Assembly (NCBI RefSeq): GCF_003386665.1
Contig: NZ_QTUB01000001.1
Coordinates: forward strand, 3,534,001 to 3,598,000
Reading direction: 5' to 3'
DNA length: 64,000 bases
DNA from: Xenorhabdus cabanillasii
GTDB taxonomy: Bacteria; Pseudomonadota; Gammaproteobacteria; Enterobacterales; Enterobacteriaceae
Numbering within the stretch: the first letter of the stretch is position 1; the number at the start of each line of letters is the position of its first letter. Position numbers and translations under genes: made by a program. This document shows, in pieces, positions 1 through 8,519 of this stretch. The notes under the pieces are model-generated. The model was not told the DNA's origin, did no database searches, and saw only the letters and a program-made list of their open reading frames with translations.

Positions 1-2
1 TA

Positions 3-365
3 AGCGGAACTTTTCCCACCAAAAACGAAATTGAAGTTGGTAAAAATTATCTCAAGCCTGATGAGTTATATCGCTTACATCTACTTTCTGAACAGTTTCT
101 ACTTTACGCAGAATCTACAGCCCTTCAAGGGAAGGCGATGACAATGCACTCACTTCATGCTCAACTAGACAGGTTGCTAACTCTAAATGACTACGATGTT
201 TTCCCTGGATATCAAGATTACCTAAAAGACACAGCATTAGATCATGCAAGACAAGAATTTGAAAGGTATAAGAAAAAGAAAATAATTGAAGATGCTGGCT
301 ATACATATGATGAAGAACTTGTTGAATTAGGAGAGTATGATTTTCTCTTCGAAGACGAATCTTAA
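3..365 (+). CDS. RhuM-family protein, C-terminal part (cut by window edge)
   Basis: An open frame runs in from the left edge and stops at 363-365; its true start lies outside the window. The visible 120 residues contain the stretch EIEVGKNYLKPDEL, then an LxSEQFLLYAES segment and KAMTMHSLHAQLDRLL. This order matches the C-terminal half of RhuM/Fic-associated virulence proteins (known pattern: IGKNYLNEDEL..., YAE..., MTM.DW...LD.FL). RhuM-like proteins are typically carried on pathogenicity islands and other mobile DNA; their biochemical role is not established. The acidic tail ending FEDES is rich in K and E and probably not part of the conserved core. The adjoining integrase remnant supports a mobile origin. 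Family assignment is from recognised sequence pattern only. Confidence 0.72.
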   Translation, partial: SGTFPTKNEIEVGKNYLKPDELYRLHLLSEQFLLYAESTALQGKAMTMHSLHAQLDRLLTLNDYDVFPGYQDYLKDTALDHARQEFERYKKKKIIEDAGYTYDEELVELGEYDFLFEDES

Positions 366-415
366 ATTGTCTAATTCTCACTAAAGAATACCCTCAGTGA
401 ATCAGGCTGGTCAAT

Positions 416-592
416 TTAGACCCGTTTACCCTGAATCCGATCCCCTTTTCCGTTCCAACGATACTTAAATTGAAATATAATTTTTCTTTTAGGTGTCACA
501 CGAACGGACAAACCGTCTCTATCGGATTTGGTAATCATTTTTTCTTGGTGTTTGCCATTGGCAGAGCGAAGCCATGAGTCAGTAATTGGCAC
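416..592 (-). pseudogene. Integrase N-terminal fragment (DUF4102-type arm-binding domain)
   Basis: Reading the minus strand from a GTG at 592 gives 58 codons containing DSWLRSANGKHQEK, then SDRDGLSVRVTPKRKIIFQF and KYRWNGKGDRI. This is the typical beginning of P4/phage-type tyrosine integrases (arm-type DNA-binding domain), where the family continues for about 350 more residues with the catalytic R-H-R-Y domain. Here a stop codon follows directly after GKRV, so only the N-terminal domain survives and no catalytic domain is encoded nearby. It is best read as a decayed or truncated integrase marking an old integration boundary next to the RhuM fragment. It has no good ribosome binding site. Confidence 0.7.
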
Positions 593-878
593 AACATTGT
601 CCTCAAAAAATAGTATTATTTTTAATGTAGATTATGTACGTATTAATGTACACATTGTTCATGAAATAACATGAATACCCATGAATAATGCTGAATATTA
701 CAGGGGTGATAATGGAAGAATAATACTTTAAAATCAATTTATTACATTGAATCAAATGAATATATATGTAACCATAGGAATATATAGCATTATTAATGTA
801 ATAATTACGACCTGTGTGATACAGAACAATGTTCAGCACGTTATAAATATTTTAATGCGCAAGGCGAAAGGATTTTTT
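593..878. other. AT-rich leader region upstream of ydgH
   Basis: About 290 bases of very AT-rich sequence lie between the integrase remnant and ydgH. Short open frames occur on both strands but none looks like a gene. The segment must carry the ydgH promoter; no operator could be assigned with confidence. Confidence 0.4.
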
Positions 879-1832
879 ATGAAGCTGAAAACCACGATCA
901 TCACAACGGTGATGTTCTCATTAACAACAATTACCGCAGCACATGCAGCAAAAGAGTTAACACCAAAGCAGGCTGCTGAACTTAAGCCATTTGAACGAAT
1001 CGCAGTAACCGGACGTTTTAATGCAATTTATGAAGCAGCAGATGCGGTTTCCCGTCAGGCTGATAAAAAGGGTGCTGATAGTTTCTATATTCAGAGTCTG
1101 GACGATTTTAATGGCAGTGGTAATTTACGGGTTGTTGCTGATTTGTATCATAAAGATGCAGAAAAAATAGATAAAACCACTCAATATCGCATTTATCGTG
1201 GGATCAAAGAATTACCTAAAACCGAAGCTGTCACTTTGGAACCTTTCGATACAGTGACAGTAAGTGGTTATTTTCCGACTGATCCTGATCTGAAAGAGGC
1301 TCTTGCCAAAGCAACTAAAAAGAAAAATGCCGCCTCTTTCTTTATTGTTCGTGATATTGCCCCGAACAATGGTGGTAATCAGGTAGTTACAGCCTACATC
1401 TATAAAGAAGATGCACCCAAACGCCAAGTACAATCTGATAAGGCAGTGATCCCAGCCGATTCCGATGCGGGACGTCAGGCTTTAGCACAAGGTGGAGAAG
1501 CTGCTGAGAAAGTTGAAATTCCGGGTGTTGCTTCGTCAACATCAACCAGCAATGTTATTGGTCGCTTTTTTGAAACCCAGTCATCAAAAAGTAGTCGTTA
1601 CACTGTAACCCTGCCTAACGGAACAAAAATTGAAGAATTGAATAAAGCATCTGCGGCTCAGATGGTGCCTTTTGATTCCATCACTTTCTCTGGCTATTAC
1701 ACAACTGCACCTGAAGTGTCTTATCAGGTTGCTAAACGTGCAGCAGAAAAAGGGGCAAAATACTACCATATTACGAGAGAATGGCAGTCTAATGGTGGCA
1801 ACGTTACCATTAGCGCAGATTTATTTAAATAA
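879..1832 (+). CDS. ydgH: YdgH, periplasmic triple DUF1471 (YdgH/BhsA/McbA) protein
   Basis: A 317-residue protein close in length to E. coli YdgH (about 314). The start at 879 is chosen because it gives a clean signal peptide (MKLKTTIITTVMFSLTT..AHA) and has AAGG about 8 bases upstream; the frame is open further upstream but that part is not conserved. Three DUF1471 repeats are visible, each beginning with a VxxxFxxIxxxGxF/Y motif, at about residues 38-100, 118-172 and 262-317; repeats end with a G-N-V-x-V/I-x-A-D/Y signature. Members are periplasmic or outer-membrane-associated stress proteins; the molecular role is unknown. The neighbour ydgI is the same as in E. coli, so this is the orthologue. 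A strong terminator follows. Confidence 0.93.
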   Translation: MKLKTTIITTVMFSLTTITAAHAAKELTPKQAAELKPFERIAVTGRFNAIYEAADAVSRQADKKGADSFYIQSLDDFNGSGNLRVVADLYHKDAEKIDKTTQYRIYRGIKELPKTEAVTLEPFDTVTVSGYFPTDPDLKEALAKATKKKNAASFFIVRDIAPNNGGNQVVTAYIYKEDAPKRQVQSDKAVIPADSDAGRQALAQGGEAAEKVEIPGVASSTSTSNVIGRFFETQSSKSSRYTVTLPNGTKIEELNKASAAQMVPFDSITFSGYYTTAPEVSYQVAKRAAEKGAKYYHITREWQSNGGNVTISADLFK

Positions 1833-1860
1833 TCAATTTATTTCTCAAGTCAATTTATGA

Positions 1861-1898
1861 AAGAGGCACCCTAATAATGTGTGCCTCTTTTTCTTCTA
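1861..1898 (+). terminator. Intrinsic terminator of ydgH
   Basis: AAAGAGGCAC at 1861-1870 pairs perfectly with GTGCCTCTTT at 1882-1891 across an 11-base loop, followed by a T-rich tail (TTTCTTCT). It lies 29 bases after the ydgH stop. Confidence 0.88.
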
Positions 1899-2314
1899 TA
1901 GATCGCTTTTGTCATATCCATAAAATTCATTATTTAGCCTTCATTTACACGATTTTCATAACTGTTTATTATTTGTTTCACAAAAGTAAATTCAAGTTTG
2001 TATCATTAAAAATGTTTATATTATGAACATCTGCTTATTTTTTAATAATATAGAGAGAAACAGAAAAGTCATTTGTAATTTATTTAATTAGAGGAAAATA
2101 TATTTTTATGCATAATTTTTATATTTTTTTGCATAGTCACCCATTGCATACAATCCCTTCACTCCGTAGAATCGCCCTGTTTTTTTAGTTTTAACTACTG
2201 AATATTTCTGCATTCCGTAACATGGATGCAATAAATGTCCAATATGTGTTCGATATTCAGAATAAGTATTCTGGCTAATCGTGTTGATTTTATCTTACTT
2301 TTAGGAACGTATCT
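1899..2314. promoter_or_regulatory. ydgH-ydgI intergenic region with a 16-bp palindrome
   Basis: No gene is visible in these AT-rich 415 bases. At 2258-2273, 41 bases before the ydgI start, CAGAATA and TATTCTG form a perfect inverted repeat around AG. The repeated ATTC/GAAT half-sites are reminiscent of ArgR operators, which would suit an arginine/ornithine carrier, but the match is not good enough to name the regulator. Confidence 0.35.
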
Positions 2315-3706
2315 TTGGAAAAGAAATTAGGCCTTACGTCTCTAACAGCACTCGTGCTCAGTTCTATGGTTGGAGCGGGTGTATTCAGCTTGCCACAAAA
2401 TATGGCATACGCAGGTAGCCCAGCGGCATTAATGCTTGGTTGGGGGATCACAGGCATAGGTATTCTCTTTTTAGCTACGTCTTTACTTTTACTCTCTCGC
2501 CTCCGCCCTGATTTGGACGGTGGCATCTTTACTTATGCTAAAGAAGGGTTTGGTGAATTAGTCGGCTTTTGTTCTGCATGGGGATATTGGTTCTGTGCTA
2601 TTATTGCCAATGTTTCTTATCTGGTGATCGTCTTTGCGGCATTAAGTTTTTTTACTGATACTGAACATTCCGTGATTTTCGGTGATGGAAATACCTGGCA
2701 AGCGTTGATTGGTGAATCGATTTTACTTTGGTTCGTTCACTGGCTTGTACTCAGAGGAGTACAAACTGCGGCAGGTGTCAATCAATTGGCCACAATGGCA
2801 AAACTGTTACCGTTAGGAATGTTTATCGTTCTGGCTGTCATCGCTTTCAAAATAGACGTATTTACATTCGATTTTACCGGCATTGAGATGGGTGTGCCCG
2901 TCTGGCAGCAAGTCAAAGATACTATGCTGATAACCTTATGGGTGTTCATTGGTGTTGAAGGTGCAGTCGTGGTTTCTGGCAGAGCCAAAAAACGTAAAGA
3001 CATTGGTATTGCAACTATACTGGCTGTTATTTCAGCATTAAGTGTTTACGTGCTTGTTACCCTACTCTCATTGGGATTAGCTACCAGACCTGAATTAGCC
3101 GCAATGCGTAACCCTTCTATGGCAAATTTGATGGTAGGGTTAATTGGCTCAGCGGGTGAAATTATTATTGTTGCTGGTTTAATTGTTTCCGTCTGTGGTG
3201 CTTATCTGAGCTGGACAATTATGGCGGCAGAAGTCCCTTTTATTGCTTCCCTGCATGGTTCATTTCCTAAGGAATTCAGTAAACAGAATGATAAAAAAGC
3301 GCCTGCATCCTCGTTGTGGATCACGAATGGAGCCATTCAGCTTGCATTGGTCTTGATTTGGCTAAGTGGCAGTAATTACAACACATTGCTTTCTATCGCA
3401 TCAGAAATGATACTTGTTCCATACTTTTTAGTTGGTGCATTTTTAGTAAAAGTAGCATTTGAACGTAGTAATCGAGTTTTATTGTTCATCGCTATCGGTG
3501 CTTGTACCTATGGTTTATGGTTACTTTATGCTTCAGGTTTAATGCATCTGCTGCTTTCTGTTATATTGTATGCCCCTGGATTATTGATTTTCCTATATGC
3601 ACGGAAACAAAACCAGGGATGTAATGGTTTAAATATGTTAGAAAAATCTGCGATTACTATTTTATTACTGACAACGATTCCCTCTACATGGTTACTGATT
3701 CATTAG
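2315..3706 (+). CDS. ydgI: YdgI, APC-family arginine/ornithine antiporter homologue
   Basis: A 463-residue integral membrane protein with about 12 predicted membrane segments, matching E. coli YdgI nearly end to end (N-terminal LTALVLSSMVGAGVFSLPQN, the substrate-binding GAGVFSLP unwound-helix signature of basic amino acid antiporters; also WVFIGVEGAVVVSGRA and SVCGAYLSWTIMAAE). Family members of the APC superfamily (ArcD type) exchange basic amino acids such as arginine and ornithine across the inner membrane; substrate here is inferred. The start is a TTG with AGGAA about 8 bases upstream, at the position where E. coli YdgI starts. It follows ydgH as in E. coli but the downstream neighbour is a fimbrial operon instead. 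Confidence 0.93.
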   Translation: MEKKLGLTSLTALVLSSMVGAGVFSLPQNMAYAGSPAALMLGWGITGIGILFLATSLLLLSRLRPDLDGGIFTYAKEGFGELVGFCSAWGYWFCAIIANVSYLVIVFAALSFFTDTEHSVIFGDGNTWQALIGESILLWFVHWLVLRGVQTAAGVNQLATMAKLLPLGMFIVLAVIAFKIDVFTFDFTGIEMGVPVWQQVKDTMLITLWVFIGVEGAVVVSGRAKKRKDIGIATILAVISALSVYVLVTLLSLGLATRPELAAMRNPSMANLMVGLIGSAGEIIIVAGLIVSVCGAYLSWTIMAAEVPFIASLHGSFPKEFSKQNDKKAPASSLWITNGAIQLALVLIWLSGSNYNTLLSIASEMILVPYFLVGAFLVKVAFERSNRVLLFIAIGACTYGLWLLYASGLMHLLLSVILYAPGLLIFLYARKQNQGCNGLNMLEKSAITILLLTTIPSTWLLIH

Positions 3707-3763
3707 AACCTATTCTTTGCATTCTTTAACTATTCATTAGTCTAAATCACCAGCTAAAATCAT

Positions 3764-3789
3764 GGAGAGAAGCTTACTTCTCTCCTGTT
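3764..3789 (+). terminator. Hairpin terminator downstream of ydgI
   Basis: GGAGAGAAG (3764-3772) and CTTCTCTCC (3777-3785) form a perfect 9-bp stem with a 4-base loop, 58 bases past ydgI. The T-tract after it is short (TGTTT), so efficiency is uncertain. Confidence 0.75.
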
Positions 3790-3876
3790 TCAAGCCTTTC
3801 TTCTCTTTTTTGTATGATCTCCTGTTGAGCTTTTTTGTTTGCGTTGTTGATGGATATTTTTTATGTTTTGATATAT

Positions 3877-3892
3877 AAGTATGTTGTAACTA
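3877..3892 (+). repeat. 16-bp direct repeat, left copy, flanking the fimbrial operon
   Basis: AAGTATGTTGTAACTA occurs here and again, exactly, at 9616-9631 on the same strand. The two copies bracket the whole fimbrial operon. They could be relics of an insertion event or shared regulatory sequence. Confidence 0.7.
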
Positions 3893-4546
3893 ACGCGGGG
3901 TTTTAAGATCAAAAAACATTCTATTCATAAATATTTATTCTGTTTTATTGTTACAGGATTTTTTAAGGTATCCATTATACAAATAATGTTACATAGGTTA
4001 TTATTATGAATTAGTTAATTTATGTTAGTTATATTAATCTGTAATCTTGGAAAAACTGGGGTCATCATCTAACTAATGTTAAATATCTGGCATTAATTCC
4101 ATACGTGGGATATTCATCACAAATAAATAATATTTAGTGAAATATAGAGTAAAAATATAAGATCACAAAAATAAACACTTTTAACTTCATATTTATTTCC
4201 TCAGATTTTCTCCAATTAATAATTAATCTTATAAAACAGAATAAAAGCTCATTTACGCTTGAAAAACATTCTATTTTATGAATTACAATGCTATTAATGG
4301 AACGTCATCAGAGTAATATTCCAAATATTGTGCTTTGTTGAGTTATTATTTTGATCTTTGTTAATTGAGCGCTACTATATTCTTCGAAATATCTGTCAGA
4401 TAGAAAATATTAATATCATTTTTTTACCATCTTTCAGGTATCAACTTAATCTACTCATTTGCTGTATTATAATTGTACGGCTTTAATGTTAATTTAATCA
4501 GCTATATCCCTGTTGTATTACTACACCAGGGATGGGATATATTAAA
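3893..4546. promoter_or_regulatory. Long AT-rich region upstream of the fimbrial operon
   Basis: About 650 bases with no credible gene. AAAAACATTCTATT is directly repeated at 3912-3925 and 4262-4275. The length and AT content are typical of fimbrial promoter regions controlled by H-NS and Lrp-type proteins (family knowledge; no site is proven here). No recombinase gene is adjacent and no long inverted repeats of the invertible-switch kind were recognised. Confidence 0.45.
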
Positions 4547-5086
4547 ATGAAAACCAAGTTAATTATTTCATCCTTATTTGTTTCATCTGTATTTATGTCT
4601 CTGGCACATGCCGCAAATGGAAATATTCAGGATGGAGAAATCAGATTTACAGGAAAAGTTATTGCTGATGCATGTAAAATTGATCCAACTTCTAAAAATC
4701 AAACTGTAAATATGGGAACTATCAGCACAAATTCATTTAATGGGGTCAATAGCACGGCAGCCGCAACGCACTTCAGTATTAAGCTGACTGACTGCCCAAA
4801 AATCAATGAATATGCAAGTGTTAAATTTGATGGTCAACTTGATAATATTAATAATGCACTTTTAGCATTAGACAATTCAAAACCTGGAGCCGCTGACGGG
4901 ATTGCTGTTGGTATTTATGAACAAAATAGCAACACGCCAATTCCTATGGCAAAGACTTCTTCTCAAAAAATTATTGAAAATCAAAAAATTGAAATGAATT
5001 TCATTGCTAAATATGTTGCAACCAAACAAACGATTACTCCTGGTACTGGTAATGCGGTAGCTAACTTCACTATCGTTTACAACTAA
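4547..5086 (+). CDS. Major fimbrial subunit (type 1 pilin family)
   Basis: A 179-residue secreted pilin. The start at 4547 gives the signal peptide MKTKLIISSLFVSS..AHA and has GGGAT at suitable spacing; an in-frame ATG at 4532 lies too close to its GGG to be favoured. The mature N-terminus ANGNIQDGEIRFTGKVIADAC is the donor-strand segment followed by the first conserved cysteine; the second is in LTDCP, forming the pilin disulfide. GVNSTAAATHFSIKLTDC and the C-terminal VANFTIVYN beta-zipper with penultimate tyrosine are hallmarks of chaperone-usher pilins. It is the first gene of a pilin-chaperone-usher-tip operon and is probably the main shaft subunit. Confidence 0.9.
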   Translation: MKTKLIISSLFVSSVFMSLAHAANGNIQDGEIRFTGKVIADACKIDPTSKNQTVNMGTISTNSFNGVNSTAAATHFSIKLTDCPKINEYASVKFDGQLDNINNALLALDNSKPGAADGIAVGIYEQNSNTPIPMAKTSSQKIIENQKIEMNFIAKYVATKQTITPGTGNAVANFTIVYN

Positions 5087-5202
5087 AATACATATAGCAA
5101 GAATACCTGATAAAACACTATTACCATTTACTATAACCAGTGAATGGTAATAGTGGGATTAATATATAACCATAAAAAATAATATTACCCGGAGCATCTA
5201 TT

Positions 5203-5889
5203 TTGAAACACTTTCTTATTTTGATTCTTATTATCATCTACATATTCAGCCCTAATGTTTCTTTTGCCGGAGTCGTTATTGGTGGCACCCGTGTTGTTTA
5301 TAACAGCGATCGAAAAGAAGCATCAATTTCTATCAGTAATCCAGAAACAGATGTTTCTTATCTTATTCAATCATGGGTTCAGGGAGAAAATGATGAAACT
5401 AAAGTACCTTTCATTATCACTCCCCCACTCTTTAAATTAACAGCAGGAAATGAAACTGTATTACGAATTGTAAAAACCGGAGATAATTTACCCAACGATA
5501 GAGAATCCCTTTTCTGGCTCAATGTTAAATCTATTCCCGCAATAGTAAAATCTGAACAAAACCAGTTACAAATCACAGTAAAGTCAAAATTTAAGTTATT
5601 TTATCGCCCTGCTGATTTAGCAGACAAAGCAAGTATTGCTTATAAGGCACTGAAGTTCAAAATTGAAGGCCATCAACTGACAGCCGAAAACCCGACACCA
5701 TATTATGTTTCGTTTTCTTACTTAAGTATTGGAAATAGTTCAAAAAGTCATGAAATCCAGCCTGCTGGCATGATCGCTCCCTTTGGTCAGTTAAGCTGGG
5801 ATATTCCTATTAAGAATATCAATTATGTTTCCTGGAAAACCATCAACGATTTTGGTGGAGTAACGCCAGAAGAAAAACATACATTTTGA
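5203..5889 (+). CDS. Periplasmic fimbrial chaperone (PapD/FimC family)
   Basis: A 228-residue protein with a hydrophobic signal peptide ending near residue 22 (VSFA), then the chaperone N-domain beginning GVVIGGTRVVYNSDRKEASISISN, whose TRVVY strand lies at the start of the G1-type fold. The FWLNVKSIP motif at about 106-114 is the signature of PapD-like chaperones, and the KLFYRP segment opens the second immunoglobulin-like domain. Such chaperones donate a strand to pilins in the periplasm and deliver them to the usher. The start is TTG at 5203 with GGAG 8 bases upstream. Located between pilin and usher genes as expected. The C-terminal domain ends at PEEKHTF, slightly unusual but complete. 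Confidence 0.92.
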   Translation: MKHFLILILIIIYIFSPNVSFAGVVIGGTRVVYNSDRKEASISISNPETDVSYLIQSWVQGENDETKVPFIITPPLFKLTAGNETVLRIVKTGDNLPNDRESLFWLNVKSIPAIVKSEQNQLQITVKSKFKLFYRPADLADKASIAYKALKFKIEGHQLTAENPTPYYVSFSYLSIGNSSKSHEIQPAGMIAPFGQLSWDIPIKNINYVSWKTINDFGGVTPEEKHTF

Positions 5890-5923
5890 GCATAACTTTC
5901 ATACAATCTATCAAGATTAGAAA

Positions 5924-8470
5924 ATGATTATGGATAACAGCGGTCATTATCTTCAACATAATATTTTTGATAATTTGGTGTTATTTATTAAACCAATTAA
6001 GGTGCTTTTATGTGCATTGGCGACTATATGGCTTTTGGTTTCCAATAAGGTTTATGGCGAAGAATATTTCAATATTAATGCACTGGAGAGCCTCTCTGGT
6101 CTCTCCGAAGATATTGATCTATCGGTTTTCATGCAAGATGATCAACAACCACCGGGTCGCTATTGGGTTGATATTTATCTGAATCGTGAAAAGATAGATA
6201 CTGGAAATGTTGATTTCGTTATCGTAAATAATAAGTTATCACCCAAAATTAGACTTGAACAACTCAAAGAGATGGGTGTAAATATTGATTTATTCCCATC
6301 TTTGTCTGCTTTACCACCAGAAACTGAAATCACAGATCTTGGTCAATATATCTCCGCTGCATCATCTTCTTTCGATTTCAACAAGCAACGGTTGGATATC
6401 AGCATGCCCCAGGCAGTTCTGCATAATAAGGCAAGAGATTATGTTCCTTCTCATCTGTGGCAACAGGGATTAACTTCTTTACATGTTAATTATAGTTATA
6501 GTGGTTCAACTAACTGGCTGGATGGCCAGCCCGGATCAACCAGTAATAACTTTCTCAATCTCAGAAGCGGAGCTAACTGGGATGCCTGGCGCTTACGAAA
6601 TTATTCCACTTACAGTAGCCAAAACAATAAATGGCAAAGTCTGAGCACTTATCTGCAACGTGATATTCATTCCTTAAAAAGCCAACTAATATTTGGTGAC
6701 AGTTATACACCTTCACCTATTTTCGATGGGTTTCAGTTTCGTGGTATGCAATTAGTTTCAGATGACAATATGCTGCCTGATAGTCTCAGAGGATTTGCAC
6801 CAACCATACGAGGAATTGCCCAAAGTAATGCTCAAGTAATCATCAAGCAAAATGGTTATATTATCTACGAAACCTATGTTTCTCCCGGCCCTTTTATTAT
6901 TAATGATTTATATCCAACAACTTCCAGTGGTAATTTAGAGGTTATCGTCAAAGAAGCTGACGGGAAAGAGCATCGTTCTGTACAACCTTTCTCGGCTGTG
7001 CCTGTTATGTTACGAGAAAATAGTCTGCGCCATTCTCTGACATTCGGAAAATATCATTCGCCCACTCACCGTGGTAAAGAACCATACTTTATGCAAGGTA
7101 CAGTCACTTACGGGATTTCCAATAATGTCACTGTATATGGTGGAACGATTCTCTCAAAAAATTATCGCTCTATTGCACTGGGCACAGGTTATAGCCTCTC
7201 TGATTGGGGTTCGTTTTCTTTTGATATAACTCACGCAAGGTCAGAACTCGCCCCAAATATTTACTCATTCGGGCAATCATATCGATTTCAATATGCAAAA
7301 GATCTTATCCAGACAGGTACTAATTTCACTTTAGCGGGCTATCGTTACTCAACGCATAATTTTTATGATTTTAAAGAAGCCAATGAGTTTGATATTACCA
7401 GCAATAACAACTACAACCCCAATAAACGCAGTAAACTGCAATTGTATATCAATCAATCTTTAGGTGATTTAGGCGGTATTTATTTATCTGCTTTTCAACA
7501 AGATTATTGGTCACAAAAAGGTCATGAAAGAAATATCAGTGCAGGTTACAGTACCAGTCACAATTCGATCAATTACACATTGAATTACACATACAGCAAG
7601 CTGCCGGGCACAAATCACAATGATCAGATTTTATCACTCAACATACAAATTCCGCTTGAACGCTGGCTGAAAAACAGCTGGGCAAGTTATAGCCTGACCA
7701 ACAGCAGAAAAAAAGAAACATCTCATCAGGTCAGCTTAAATGGTACAGCGCTGGAAGATAATAATCTGACTTATAGCCTTCAGCAAAACTACACTAACCA
7801 TAACAGGAGTACTGGCGGGAATATAAGCGCAGAATACAAAGGCGCTTACGGTCAGGTTAATGCGGGTTATAGCTATGATAAGCAATCCAGACAATTAAAT
7901 TATGGTTTAAATGGTGGAATAGTTGTTCATCCCTATGGCATCACCTTATCTCAATCATTGGGAGATACGTTGGTATTAGTGCGAGCCAATGGCGCTAAAG
8001 GTATTAAAGTCCAGAATTTCACAGGGATAGCAACTGACTGGAAAGGTTATGCCATTGTTCCTTATGCCAGTAGTTATCGTAAAAACCGTATCTCTTTAGA
8101 TACTTATTCAATGGGAGATAATGTTGATATCGATATCAGTACGCAAACTATCGTCCCTACCCAAGGTGCACTGACTTTAGCCAATTTCCAGACCCGCATT
8201 GGTTATCGTGCGTTACTAATGCTTTCTCACAAAGGCAAAGAGATCCCATTTGGAGCAACAGCCACATTAGTACAACAAAATGAGTCAGATGAACCCAACA
8301 GCACTATTGTCAGTAATGATGGACAGGCGTACCTCAGCGGTATTCCTAAGTCTGGACAGATATGGGTGAAATGGGGCCACAAAGATGCTCAAGAATGCCG
8401 TGTTAATTATCAGCTCCCGGAGAAAACACCAGGGTCTGGCCTGTACATGCTGAACGCCGACTGTGAATAA
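5924..8470 (+). CDS. Outer membrane fimbrial usher (FimD/PapC family)
   Basis: An 848-residue usher of full family length. After a long N-terminal extension and a hydrophobic stretch (about residues 22-42) the mature protein begins EEYFNINALESLSG, the PapC N-terminal chaperone-targeting domain (D-V-x-F/M..G.Y.VD.Y.N motif at 53-90). The central beta-barrel with plug domain spans about 150-650 (GMQLVSDDNMLPDSLRGFAP and IRGIAQSNAQVII are usher signatures), and the C-terminal domain carries FGATATL and the closing cysteine pair (QECRVNY ... LNADCE). Ushers thread pilins through the outer membrane. The gene starts 34 bases after the chaperone gene. Two nearby ATG codons (5924, 5930) are possible starts. 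Confidence 0.94.
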   Translation: MIMDNSGHYLQHNIFDNLVLFIKPIKVLLCALATIWLLVSNKVYGEEYFNINALESLSGLSEDIDLSVFMQDDQQPPGRYWVDIYLNREKIDTGNVDFVIVNNKLSPKIRLEQLKEMGVNIDLFPSLSALPPETEITDLGQYISAASSSFDFNKQRLDISMPQAVLHNKARDYVPSHLWQQGLTSLHVNYSYSGSTNWLDGQPGSTSNNFLNLRSGANWDAWRLRNYSTYSSQNNKWQSLSTYLQRDIHSLKSQLIFGDSYTPSPIFDGFQFRGMQLVSDDNMLPDSLRGFAPTIRGIAQSNAQVIIKQNGYIIYETYVSPGPFIINDLYPTTSSGNLEVIVKEADGKEHRSVQPFSAVPVMLRENSLRHSLTFGKYHSPTHRGKEPYFMQGTVTYGISNNVTVYGGTILSKNYRSIALGTGYSLSDWGSFSFDITHARSELAPNIYSFGQSYRFQYAKDLIQTGTNFTLAGYRYSTHNFYDFKEANEFDITSNNNYNPNKRSKLQLYINQSLGDLGGIYLSAFQQDYWSQKGHERNISAGYSTSHNSINYTLNYTYSKLPGTNHNDQILSLNIQIPLERWLKNSWASYSLTNSRKKETSHQVSLNGTALEDNNLTYSLQQNYTNHNRSTGGNISAEYKGAYGQVNAGYSYDKQSRQLNYGLNGGIVVHPYGITLSQSLGDTLVLVRANGAKGIKVQNFTGIATDWKGYAIVPYASSYRKNRISLDTYSMGDNVDIDISTQTIVPTQGALTLANFQTRIGYRALLMLSHKGKEIPFGATATLVQQNESDEPNSTIVSNDGQAYLSGIPKSGQIWVKWGHKDAQECRVNYQLPEKTPGSGLYMLNADCE

Positions 8471-8519
8471 CAGAAATTGAACATTTGTTTGATATTATTA
8501 CATATTATGGAAATAAGTT

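Noticed and set aside
603..839. Minus-strand 78-codon open frame upstream of ydgH
   Set aside because: Tyrosine/isoleucine/asparagine-rich translation typical of AT-rich noncoding DNA, no ribosome site, overlaps the ydgH promoter region.
747..878. Longer N-terminus for YdgH starting at 747
   Set aside because: The extra 44 residues are unconserved and would bury the clear signal peptide that begins at 879 with its own ribosome site.
3893..4546. Invertible promoter switch for the fimbriae
   Set aside because: No recombinase gene is adjacent and no long inverted repeats were found; only direct repeats are visible.
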